DNA of 6,488 nt from an uncultured Paracoccus sp. (GCF_946221145.1 NZ_CAMIOH010000180.1:1-6488), one strand, 5' to 3'; positions 1 through 5,823 are shown, counted from the stretch's first letter. Notes: a model not told the origin generated them from the sequence alone. Program-made: numbers and translations.

Positions 1-1390
1 TGTCCTTGACGCCCCCGCCCTGCGACGAGTTCACGACAAGGCTGCCTTCGCGCAAGGCCACGCGGGTCAGCCCGCCCGGCACCAGCTCGATCCGGTCGCC
101 GCACAGGCAATAGGGCCGCAGGTCCACATGGCGCGGCGCCAGACCTTCCTCCACGAAGGTGGGACAGGTGGACAGCGCCAGCGTCGGCTGGGCGATATAG
201 TTGCCGGGATCGGCCTGTATCTTGGCGCGGAAGATCTCGATCTCCTCCTTGGTGGAACGCGGGCCGACCAGCATCCCGTAACCGCCCGATCCGTGAACCT
301 CTTTCACCACCAGTTCGGGCAGGTTTTCCATGACGTACTTGTAGTCGTCGTCCTTCCACAGCGTCCAGGTCTGGACGTTCTTCAACAGCGGCTCCTCGCC
401 CAGATAGAAGCGGACCATTTCCGGCACGAAGGTATAGATCGCCTTGTCGTCGGCGACGCCCGCGCCCGGCGCCGAACAGATCGACACGCCCCCCGACCGA
501 TAGACATCCATCAGCCCCGGCACGCCCAGCATCGAATCGGGGCGGAAGCACAGCGGATCCAGGAACGGATCGTCGATCCGGCGATAGATCACATCGACCC
601 GCTTCGGCCCCTGTGTCGTGCGCATATAGACGAATTCGCCGTCCACGAACAAATCCTGCCCCTCGACCAGCTCAATGCCCATCATGTCGGCCAGGAAGCT
701 GTGTTCGTAATAGGCGCTGTTGAAATGGCCGGGCGTCAGGATCACGCAGGTCGGGCGGTCGTCGCATTTGGGCGGCGCCACCGATTCCAGCGTGCGGCGC
801 AGCAGGTCGGGATACTGGTCCACCGGCTCGATCCGGTTGCCCCGGAACAGGCCCGGGAACATCCGCATCATGATTTCGCGGTTTTCCAGCATGTAGCTGA
901 CGCCGGACGGGGTGCGGCAGTTGTCCTCCAGCACGAAGAACTCGTCCTTGCCGGTGCGCACCAGGTCGATGCCGATGATGTGGGAATAGACGCCGCGCGG
1001 GGGAACGACGCCGACGACGGCCTTCTCATAGGCCTCGTTCTGATAGACCAGCCTGCCGGGGATGCGGCCGGCGCGCACGATTTCGGCCCGGCCATAGACA
1101 TCGCGCAGAAAGGCGTTCAGCGCACGGGCGCGCTGCTTGATGCCGCGCTCCAGCTTGCGCCATTCGGCCTGTTCGAAGACGCGGGGCATCATGTCGAAGG
1201 GGATCAGCCGGTCCGGGTCGCCGCCCTCGCCATAGACCGCGAAGGTGATGCCGATACGGCGGAACAGGGCCTCGGCCTCGGCCTGCTTCATCTGCCGGAA
1301 ATCGGCAGGCATGGTGTCGACCCATTGGCTCAGCCGTGCATAAGGGTCGCGGACCTTCGCGCCCTCATACATCTCGTTGTAATACGTCAT
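1..1390 (-). CDS. Circularly permuted type 2 ATP-grasp protein (3' end cut by window edge)
   Basis: Reading the minus strand from the ATG at 1390 gives 463 uninterrupted codons that run off the left edge. The protein begins MTYYNEMYEGAKVRDPYARL. Family-typical blocks are IPFDMMPRVFEQAEWRKLER (residues 64-83), VLEDNCRTPSGVSYMLENR (153-171), VVKEVHGSGGYGMLVGP (361-377, glycine-rich ATP-grasp loop) and a C-terminal NSSQGGGVKD (454-463). The family is usually about 470 residues, so only a handful of residues should be missing. Members are predicted ATP-dependent carboxylate-amine/thiol ligases (the DUF404/DUF407 group) and are often encoded beside alpha-E-domain and transglutaminase-like proteins, which would lie to the left, outside the window. 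The true substrate is not known to me. No signal peptide or membrane segment is visible. The ribosome-binding site before the ATG is weak (GGTGG a few bases upstream). Long open frames on the opposite strand here are shadows. Confidence 0.93.
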   Translation of the reverse strand, partial: MTYYNEMYEGAKVRDPYARLSQWVDTMPADFRQMKQAEAEALFRRIGITFAVYGEGGDPDRLIPFDMMPRVFEQAEWRKLERGIKQRARALNAFLRDVYGRAEIVRAGRIPGRLVYQNEAYEKAVVGVVPPRGVYSHIIGIDLVRTGKDEFFVLEDNCRTPSGVSYMLENREIMMRMFPGLFRGNRIEPVDQYPDLLRRTLESVAPPKCDDRPTCVILTPGHFNSAYYEHSFLADMMGIELVEGQDLFVDGEFVYMRTTQGPKRVDVIYRRIDDPFLDPLCFRPDSMLGVPGLMDVYRSGGVSICSAPGAGVADDKAIYTFVPEMVRFYLGEEPLLKNVQTWTLWKDDDYKYVMENLPELVVKEVHGSGGYGMLVGPRSTKEEIEIFRAKIQADPGNYIAQPTLALSTCPTFVEEGLAPRHVDLRPYCLCGDRIELVPGGLTRVALREGSLVVNSSQGGGVKD

Positions 1391-1520
1391 ACGTCCACCC
1401 GCTAAAAACCGGACCCTTTGCAGGCCTTCTTCCTGGCAATGATCAGAGACGGATTTCCCCAAGTCCACAGGGGAATAGCCTGCCCTGCGTGAAAGTTCCG
1501 CAGATGGCGTTCACAGCTTG

Positions 1521-1560
1521 GGCAGAGACGCCCGGGGACACCCCGGTCTGCCGCAGTTTT
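1521..1560 (+). terminator. Terminator-like hairpin in the leader region of the STAS gene
   Basis: The arm GGCAGA (1521-1526) pairs with TCTGCC (1547-1552). CCGGGG (1532-1537) pairs with CCCCGG (1541-1546) around an ACA loop, and a 5-base bulge (1527-1531) separates the two helices. The hairpin is followed by GCAG and then TTTT at 1557-1560, as in a weak rho-independent terminator on the plus strand; the minus-strand flank has no T-run. No plus-strand gene lies upstream for it to terminate, because the left-hand gene runs away on the minus strand. It is therefore either an attenuator in the leader of the STAS operon, the end of an unannotated small RNA, or a chance G+C-rich palindrome. The pairing is seen directly; the function is inferred. 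Confidence 0.4.
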
Positions 1561-1598
1561 GGGCAGGGTTGATGCGGCCGACGGGATCTCCGGGCGCT

Positions 1599-1624
1599 TA
1601 CGGGATGGTAACCTTTTTCCCGTA
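1599..1624. promoter_or_regulatory. Inverted repeat upstream of the STAS gene, possible operator
   Basis: TACGGGA (1599-1605) and TCCCGTA (1618-1624) form a perfect 7-base inverted repeat with a 12-base spacer. It ends 31 bases before the STAS start codon. The spacing suits either a dimeric-regulator site or a small RNA hairpin in the 5' leader. I could not find a convincing sigma-70 -35/-10 pair around it (TAACCT at 1609-1614 is the only -10-like word), so the promoter of the operon is unassigned. Confidence 0.28.
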
Positions 1625-1644
1625 GTGCTTGTCGGGAACAGCGC

Positions 1645-1650
1645 AGAGGA
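1645..1650 (+). promoter_or_regulatory. Ribosome-binding site of the STAS gene
   Basis: AGAGGA lies five bases before the ATG at 1656. It fixes that ATG as the start rather than the in-frame TTG at 1629, which would add nine residues not expected in a STAS protein. Confidence 0.75.
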
Positions 1651-1655
1651 ACGAC

Positions 1656-1979
1656 ATGCCCACACTGATCGTCAACGACGCCGACGCCGAACTGATCGTC
1701 ACCGTTCAGGACAGCCGCATCGACGCCGCCATCGCCACCCGGTTCAAGGACAAGTTGCGCGAAATCGTGCTGAGGGGCCGCAAGCCGGTGCGCCTGGACA
1801 TGCGACGCGTCGATTTCATGGACAGTTCCGGCCTGGGCGCGATGATTGCGGTGCGCAAGGCGCTGCCCGAATCGCTGCCCCTGGTGCTGGAGGGGCTGAC
1901 CCCCAATGTCGAACGCGTGTTCCGCCTGACCCGTATGGACAGCGTGTTCGACATCCGGCCCGCAGCGCAACAGGAATAG
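1656..1979 (+). CDS. STAS-domain anti-sigma-factor antagonist (RbaV/SpoIIAA-like)
   Basis: A 107-residue protein that is essentially a single STAS domain. The diagnostic loop FMDSSGLGAM is at residues 54-63. By comparison with SpoIIAA, the serine at position 58 (second of the SS pair) is the expected phosphorylation site. Unphosphorylated STAS antagonists bind the cognate kinase/anti-sigma factor and free its sigma factor; phosphorylation releases them. The downstream gene, 30 bases away, encodes such an ATPase, so the two form a partner-switching pair. In Rhodobacter capsulatus a comparable pair, RbaV/RbaW, affects gene-transfer-agent production and stationary-phase viability. Orthology is inferred from family, order and taxon, not from an alignment. 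There is no membrane segment, so the protein should be cytoplasmic. The length is normal for stand-alone STAS regulators. Confidence 0.93.
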   Translation: MPTLIVNDADAELIVTVQDSRIDAAIATRFKDKLREIVLRGRKPVRLDMRRVDFMDSSGLGAMIAVRKALPESLPLVLEGLTPNVERVFRLTRMDSVFDIRPAAQQE

Positions 1980-1996
1980 CTTTCACATTCCCAGAC

Positions 1997-2001
1997 AGGA
2001 G
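1997..2001 (+). promoter_or_regulatory. Ribosome-binding site of the anti-sigma ATPase gene
   Basis: AGGAG sits eight bases before the ATG at 2010. This supports that start over the in-frame GTG at 2001, which overlaps the AGGAG itself. Confidence 0.7.
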
Positions 2002-2009
2002 TGGTCTTA

Positions 2010-2522
2010 ATGAGTTCTATCGAACGGCAGAATGCCGATCTGACGCCCCGCCCCCTTGCCCGGTCGCAGCCGATGTTCCACCGCGTGCTGCAAGCCGATC
2101 CCCATGCCGTGCGCCGGACGCTGAAAGATCTGCGCACCCGCTTTGCGCCCCAGATCAGCCCCGATACGATGGGCCGGCTGGAACTGGTCCTGGCCGAGGT
2201 GATGAACAACGTGGCCGAACACGCCGACCTTGCCCAACTGCCGAAGGGCGGGTCGCGGTCGATCCACCTGTGCGTGGTCATGCATGACAACGGCCTGTCC
2301 TGCGCGATCACCGATGACGGCGGCCAGTTGCCCGCCGATTGCCTGCTGCCCCGCAGCCTGCCGGCGATGGACCCCCTGGACCTGCCGGAAGGCGGCTTCG
2401 GCTGGTTCCTGATCCAGGGGCTGACGCAGTCGCTGTGCTATTACCGCGAAGACCAGCGGAACTGCCTGGCCTTCATGGTCCCCTATCAGCAATCTCAGTT
2501 CAGCGGACCCATCAGCGGGTAA
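2010..2522 (+). CDS. Anti-sigma factor / serine-protein kinase ATPase (RbaW/RsbW-like)
   Basis: A 170-residue protein with a GHKL-type ATPase fold (HATPase_c_2 group). The N-box is in LAEVMNNVAEHA (residues 61-72), with E63, N67 and H71 in the positions seen in SpoIIAB/RsbW. The G1 box is ITDDGG (100-105) and the G2 box is PEGGFGWFLIQGL (126-138). In this family the protein binds a sigma factor and phosphorylates its STAS antagonist, here most likely the product of the gene 30 bases upstream. About 20 extra residues, rich in Arg and Pro, precede the domain. No PP2C phosphatase or sigma factor gene is in the window, so the target is unknown; in R. capsulatus the phosphatase RbaY is, as I recall, encoded elsewhere. 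The last 28 bases overlap the 3' end of the opposing hspQ gene. The role is confident for the family; the RbaW assignment is tentative. Confidence 0.92.
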   Translation: MSSIERQNADLTPRPLARSQPMFHRVLQADPHAVRRTLKDLRTRFAPQISPDTMGRLELVLAEVMNNVAEHADLAQLPKGGSRSIHLCVVMHDNGLSCAITDDGGQLPADCLLPRSLPAMDPLDLPEGGFGWFLIQGLTQSLCYYREDQRNCLAFMVPYQQSQFSGPISG

Positions 2523-2827
2523 CGCCCGTCCTCGAAATCGCCGAACATCTCGAACACCTCGGGGTGGTCAAGGGGTTCGCCCGACTGGTCCGGCATCAGG
2601 TTCTGTTCCGAGACATAGGCGACGTAATAAGTCGCCTCGGTTTCCGCATACAGATGATAGAAGGGCTGGTCCTTGGGCGGGCGCACATCCTCGGGGATGG
2701 AATCGTACCATTCCTGGGTGTTGGCGAATTCCGGATCGACATCGAAGATCACCCCGCGGAACGGCCGGTTCCGATGGCGAACCACCTGGCCCAATCCGTA
2801 TTTGGCGATGCGATGCTGTGCGTGCAT
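2495..2827 (-). CDS. hspQ: Heat shock protein HspQ
   Basis: A 110-residue protein matching the HspQ/YccV family: AKYGLGQVVRHR (residues 8-19), FRGVIFDVDPEF (23-34), a YHLYAE strand (57-62) and YVSEQNL (71-77). E. coli HspQ is 105 residues, so the length fits. In enterobacteria HspQ is heat-induced, was described as a hemimethylated-DNA binder, promotes degradation of mutant DnaA, and acts as a Lon specificity enhancer; these roles are transferred, not shown here. The ATG at 2827 is chosen because the conserved domain begins just after it; an in-frame upstream start at 2914 would add 29 residues without family support. Its ribosome-binding site is weak (GGA six bases upstream). The stop codon lies inside the end of the convergent anti-sigma ATPase gene. 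It lies 117 bases downstream of creA on the same strand. Confidence 0.93.
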   Translation of the reverse strand: MHAQHRIAKYGLGQVVRHRNRPFRGVIFDVDPEFANTQEWYDSIPEDVRPPKDQPFYHLYAETEATYYVAYVSEQNLMPDQSGEPLDHPEVFEMFGDFEDGRYPLMGPLN

Positions 2828-2861
2828 GGATATTCCGTATGGCCTTGTTGCCGGTCTGACA

Positions 2862-2882
2862 GGCGTTCTAGTCCCAAACGCC
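2862..2882. promoter_or_regulatory. Inverted repeat in the hspQ upstream region
   Basis: GGCGTT (2862-2867) and AACGCC (2877-2882) form a perfect 6-base inverted repeat with a 9-base loop, 34 bases before the hspQ start codon. It could be an RNA hairpin in the hspQ leader or a protein-binding site. It does not cover the presumed ribosome-binding site. Confidence 0.2.
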
Positions 2883-2890
2883 GATTCTGT

Positions 2891-2915
2891 CCATCGGATC
2901 GCCAGCATTTGCAAG
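2891..2915 (-). promoter_or_regulatory. Possible RpoH (sigma-32)-like promoter of hspQ
   Basis: On the minus strand CTTGCAA (2915-2909) is followed after 11 bases by CCGATGG (2897-2891). This resembles a heat-shock promoter of the CTTGAAA / CCCCAT type, but the spacer is shorter than usual and the -10 element is imperfect. It is supported mainly by lying in the only sizeable gap upstream of a heat-shock gene. Confidence 0.22.
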
Positions 2916-2944
2916 ATTCTCTGGCAAGCGGGCCACAGATCACG

Positions 2945-3400
2945 CTAGCGGGCGGGCCCGTCCTCGGGCAGCAGCGGGACGGTGGACATCGACATCTTGG
3001 CCGATCCCTCGCTCAGTTCGCTGGCATGGGCCAGATAGACCAGAACCCGGTTCTCCGCGTCATAGATCCGCTTGACCCGCAGCGACTTGAACAGCAGCGA
3101 CCGGCCTTCGCTGAACACGTCCTCGGGGCGACCGGACCGCAGGCTGGCGACATCGACCGGGCCGGTGCGACTGCACTGGATGGCGCTGTTCGACGGATCC
3201 TCGAACCAGTTGCCCTGGCTGAGACGATCCAGCACCGACCGTTCGAAATAGGCCAGATGGCAGGTCACGCCCCCCACCACCGGGTCCGCCACCGATTCGA
3301 TGACGATGTCGTTGCCGACCCAATCGACACCGATCTTGGCAATCTCCTCGGCCCGGACCAGGGCCGGCACCATCATCAAGGCAAGAGCGATCATTCGCAT
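2945..3400 (-). CDS. creA: CreA family periplasmic protein
   Basis: A 151-residue protein. The first 17 residues (MRMIALALMMVPALVRA) form a short signal peptide with likely cleavage before EEIAKIG. The mature part follows E. coli CreA closely: an EEI start, GNDIVIESVADP (residues 29-40), GVTCHLA (44-50), SAIQCSRTGP (72-81), SLLFKSLRVKRIYDA (101-115) and VYLAHASELSEGS (121-133). C47 and C76 match the two cysteines of E. coli CreA and could form a disulfide in the periplasm. CreA has no established biochemical function; the name comes from the creABCD locus, but no creB, creC or creD is here. Its start overlaps the end of the metallophosphoesterase gene by 10 bases and an AGGA lies within that upstream gene, so translational coupling is likely. 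Confidence 0.93.
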   Translation of the reverse strand: MRMIALALMMVPALVRAEEIAKIGVDWVGNDIVIESVADPVVGGVTCHLAYFERSVLDRLSQGNWFEDPSNSAIQCSRTGPVDVASLRSGRPEDVFSEGRSLLFKSLRVKRIYDAENRVLVYLAHASELSEGSAKMSMSTVPLLPEDGPAR

Positions 3401-4128
3401 GGCAAATCCTGTGGTTCCAGCGGCACGCGGCCATCGTCGGTCAGCAGATCGACCCTGTCCCGCTCGATCACAACCGTGCAGAGCGGACGGCCATAGGCCG
3501 CGCCGCCATCGACATTCAGGCGGTTGCCGTAATGCGTGGCGGTCTGGATCGCGGTATGGCCGTGGACGACCAACGGGCCATGATCCGCGTGGCTGTCCAG
3601 GAACCCCCGTCGGATCCAGACCAGATCCTCCTCGACCTGATCCCGCAGATCGACACCGGGACGGATGCCCGCATGAACGACCAGGGCCAGCGGATGCAGA
3701 TAGTACAGCGGCAGGGACGCAAGGAAGGCCGCATGGGCGGCGGGCACCGCGCGCCTTGCCTGGGCCAGCATCCGGTCGGGCGACAGCGCGGGATCCACGC
3801 CATAGGACAACAGCGTTTCCGGTGCGCCCAGGCCCGAATGCAGTGTCCAGTGCAGTTTCGAACTCAGCCCCGGATCCACCCAGTCAGGTTGCGCGAGATA
3901 TTGCGGCAGGAATCGGTCGTGATTGCCGCGCGTCACGGTCCAGGGGCGCCCCTGCGCCTGGCCGGTCATCAGGTATTCGACGACGCCGCGCGAATCCGGC
4001 CCCCGGTCGATCAGGTCGCCGACATGGGCGATCACCGCATCCCGGCCACCATCGCGAAAGATGCGGTCATGCGCGGCCTTCAGCTGGTCCAGATGCCCGT
4101 GGACATCGCCAATGACATAAAGCCGCAT
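3391..4128 (-). CDS. PPP-type metallophosphoesterase (serine/threonine phosphatase-like)
   Basis: A 245-residue cytoplasmic protein with the complete dinuclear-metal signature of the calcineurin-like/PPP superfamily: GDVHG (residues 7-11, D8 and H10), GDLIDRG (37-43), GNHD (68-71), a VHAG histidine (H152) and VHGHT (188-192). Small bacterial proteins of this type include PrpA/PrpE-like protein phosphatases and symmetric diadenosine-tetraphosphatases, and the sequence alone does not separate these. The start at 4128 is chosen because the conserved VIGDVHG block follows at once. The in-frame TTG at 4188 would place the start codon upstream of the serA terminator hairpin and add 20 unsupported residues. 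A GTG directly before the ATG (4131) is another possible start. It lies downstream of serA and overlaps creA by 10 bases. Confidence 0.9.
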   Translation of the reverse strand: MRLYVIGDVHGHLDQLKAAHDRIFRDGGRDAVIAHVGDLIDRGPDSRGVVEYLMTGQAQGRPWTVTRGNHDRFLPQYLAQPDWVDPGLSSKLHWTLHSGLGAPETLLSYGVDPALSPDRMLAQARRAVPAAHAAFLASLPLYYLHPLALVVHAGIRPGVDLRDQVEEDLVWIRRGFLDSHADHGPLVVHGHTAIQTATHYGNRLNVDGGAAYGRPLCTVVIERDRVDLLTDDGRVPLEPQDLPCE

Positions 4129-4142
4129 CACCGCCCCGCTGC

Positions 4143-4177
4143 AAGAAAGCCGCGCCCCCTGCGTAAGCGGGCGCGGC
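4143..4177 (-). terminator. Rho-independent terminator after serA
   Basis: GCCGCGCCC (4149-4157) and GGGCGCGGC (4169-4177) form a perfect 9-base G+C stem with an 11-base loop. On the minus strand it is followed by TTTCTT (4148-4143). It starts eight bases after the serA stop codon. The metallophosphoesterase start codon lies only about 15 bases beyond the T-tract, so that gene must depend on read-through or on a promoter inside serA. Confidence 0.7.
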
Positions 4178-4184
4178 GGGTTCG

Positions 4185-5774
4185 TCAAACGGCGAACTGC
4201 AACCGGCGGGCCTGCAGGAACTTGCCGGTATTCTGCAACGCCGCCAGAACCTCGTCGCTGATCGCCTCGTCCAGATACAGGATGGCGATGGCATCATTGC
4301 CCTCGGCCGACCGGCCCAGCGTGAAGTTGGCGATGTTCACGCCCAGATCGCCCAGCGTCATCCCAAGCGCGCCGATCACGCCCGGCACGTCCTTGTTGCG
4401 GGTATAGAGCATGTGCTGGCCCACCTCGGCGTCGATATTGATGCCGCGGATCTGGATGAAGCGTGGCTTGCCGTCGCTGAAGACCGTCCCGGCGATCGAG
4501 CGTTCGCGCGTGTCCGTGACCATCGTCACCTTCACATAGCCCTCGAACGCGCCGGATTTCGCCTGCGTCGTGGTCGCCACCTGCACGCCGCGCTCGGCCG
4601 CCATGACCGGGGCAGAGACCATGTTCACGTCCGGGTTGGTGGCCTTCATCACGCCCGCGATCACGGCGGCGTTCAGCGCCTTGAGGTTCATCTCGGACAC
4701 GACGCCGTCATACAGCACATTGATCGCCTTGATCGGCTCATCGGTCATCTGGCCGATGAACGCGCCCAGATGCCCGGCCAGCTTGATCCACGGCCCCATG
4801 ACGGCGGCTTCCTCGGCGGTGACCGAGGGCATGTTCAGCGCGTTCTGCACCGCGCCGGTCAGCAGGTAATCCGACATCTGCTCGGCCACCTGAAGCGCGA
4901 CGTTTTCCTGTGCCTCGGTGGTGGATGCGCCCAGATGCGGGGTCACCACGACGTTGGGCAGGTTGAACAGCGGGCTGTCGGTCGCGGGCTCGACCGCGAA
5001 CACGTCAAAGGCGGCACCGGCGACGCGGCCGTCCTTCAGCGCCTCGGCCAGAGCCTCCTCATCGACCAGACCGCCCCGGGCGCAGTTGATGATCCGCACG
5101 CCCTTCTTCAGCTTGGCGATGGCTTCGCGCGACAGGATGTTCTTGGTCTTTTCGGTCAGCGGCACGTGGAAGGTGATGAAATCGGCCTTGGCCAGCAGAT
5201 CGTCCAGCTCGACCTTGGTCACGCCGATCTCCTTGGCGCGCTCTTCCGACAGGAAGGGATCATAGGCCAGCACCTTCATGTGCAGGCCCAGGGCGCGGTC
5301 GATCACGATCGACCCGATATTGCCCGCGCCGATCACGCCCAGGGTCTTGTTGAACAGCTCGACCCCCATGAAGCGGTTCTTTTCCCACTTGCCGGCATGG
5401 GTGCTGGCGCTGGCCTCGGGCAGCTGGCGGGCGACGGCGAACATCATCGCGATGGCATGTTCGGCGGTGGTGACGCTGTTGCCGAAGGGCGTGTTCATCA
5501 CGATCACGCCCTTCTTGCTGGCGGCGGGGATCTCGACATTGTCGACCCCGATCCCGGCCCGGCCGATGACCTTCAGATTGGTCGCGCTTTCCAGCAGCTT
5601 TTCCGTGACCTTGGTGGCCGACCGGATCGCCAGCCCGTCATATTGGCCGATCACCTCGGCCAGCTTGTCCTTGTCCTTGCCCAGATCGGGCAGGTAATCG
5701 ACCTCGACCCCGCGATCGCGGAAGATCTGGACGGCGGTTTCCGACAGTTTGTCGGACACAAGAACCTTCGGCAT
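4185..5774 (-). CDS. serA: D-3-phosphoglycerate dehydrogenase
   Basis: A 529-residue enzyme that oxidises 3-phosphoglycerate to 3-phosphohydroxypyruvate with NAD+, the first step of serine synthesis. The Rossmann motif GAGNIG is at residues 149-154, with the adenine-ribose aspartate D172 in AYDP. Catalytic residues are R233 (CARGG), E262 (FAVEP) and H280 (TPHLGAS). An intervening ASB-type domain covers about 320-450, and a C-terminal ACT domain about 455-529 (YTRNKDVPGVIGALG, then GVNIANFTLGR). This is the long form, usually subject to serine feedback through the ACT domain. The start at 5774 is set by AAGG nine bases upstream; the in-frame ATGs at 5798 and 5783 lack a suitable site and the family begins MPKVLVSDK. 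It follows serC by 103 bases and ends at a terminator hairpin. Confidence 0.97.
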   Translation of the reverse strand: MPKVLVSDKLSETAVQIFRDRGVEVDYLPDLGKDKDKLAEVIGQYDGLAIRSATKVTEKLLESATNLKVIGRAGIGVDNVEIPAASKKGVIVMNTPFGNSVTTAEHAIAMMFAVARQLPEASASTHAGKWEKNRFMGVELFNKTLGVIGAGNIGSIVIDRALGLHMKVLAYDPFLSEERAKEIGVTKVELDDLLAKADFITFHVPLTEKTKNILSREAIAKLKKGVRIINCARGGLVDEEALAEALKDGRVAGAAFDVFAVEPATDSPLFNLPNVVVTPHLGASTTEAQENVALQVAEQMSDYLLTGAVQNALNMPSVTAEEAAVMGPWIKLAGHLGAFIGQMTDEPIKAINVLYDGVVSEMNLKALNAAVIAGVMKATNPDVNMVSAPVMAAERGVQVATTTQAKSGAFEGYVKVTMVTDTRERSIAGTVFSDGKPRFIQIRGINIDAEVGQHMLYTRNKDVPGVIGALGMTLGDLGVNIANFTLGRSAEGNDAIAILYLDEAISDEVLAALQNTGKFLQARRLQFAV

Positions 5775-5783
5775 GTCAGTCAT

Positions 5784-5787
5784 CCTT
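5784..5787 (-). promoter_or_regulatory. Ribosome-binding site of serA
   Basis: AAGG on the minus strand, nine bases before the ATG at 5774. It abuts the in-frame ATG at 5783 directly, which argues against that codon as the start. Confidence 0.6.
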
Positions 5788-5793
5788 GTCTGC

Positions 5794-5821
5794 GGCATCC
5801 GGGCACAGCCTCGCGGATGCC
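5794..5821 (-). promoter_or_regulatory. Hairpin just upstream of the serA ribosome-binding site
   Basis: GGCATCC (5815-5821 on the minus strand) pairs with GGATGCC (5794-5800) around a 14-base loop, inside which GGC/GCC can add a short inner stem. The 3' arm ends six bases before the AAGG of serA. It could modulate serA translation or transcript stability in the serC-serA mRNA, or simply be chance pairing. No ligand-binding class is recognised. Confidence 0.3.
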
Positions 5822-5823
5822 AG

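Noticed and set aside
128..1405. Plus-strand open frame of 425 codons
   Set aside because: It is antisense to the ATP-grasp gene, which has clear family motifs along its length. The composition is that of a shadow frame.
1461..1469. AAGTCCACA inside a TTCCCC/GGGGAA palindrome, resembling a DnaA box
   Set aside because: It matches TTATCCACA at only six of nine positions and is a single copy with no AT-rich region or replication genes nearby.
1634..1650. GGAAC words near the STAS start that resemble the -35 element of general-stress (EcfG) promoters
   Set aside because: They are too close to the start codon, with no CGTT at the proper distance upstream of the gene. The minus-strand GGAAC at 1499-1495 also lacks a matching -10.
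1443..1970. Minus-strand open frame opposite the STAS gene
   Set aside because: The STAS frame has a good ribosome-binding site and the diagnostic DSSGLG motif. The opposing frame has neither a motif nor a plausible start signal.
2339..3496. Plus-strand open frame of 385 codons after the anti-sigma ATPase gene
   Set aside because: It begins inside the ATPase gene in another frame and runs antisense to hspQ and creA, both clearly identified.
4129..4188. N-terminal extension of the metallophosphoesterase to the TTG at 4188
   Set aside because: The extension would encode the terminator hairpin and overlap the serA stop codon. The conserved family sequence begins right after the ATG at 4128.
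3532..4407. Plus-strand open frame of 291 codons across the metallophosphoesterase and serA end
   Set aside because: It is antisense to two recognised genes and runs through the terminator hairpin, with no recognisable domain.
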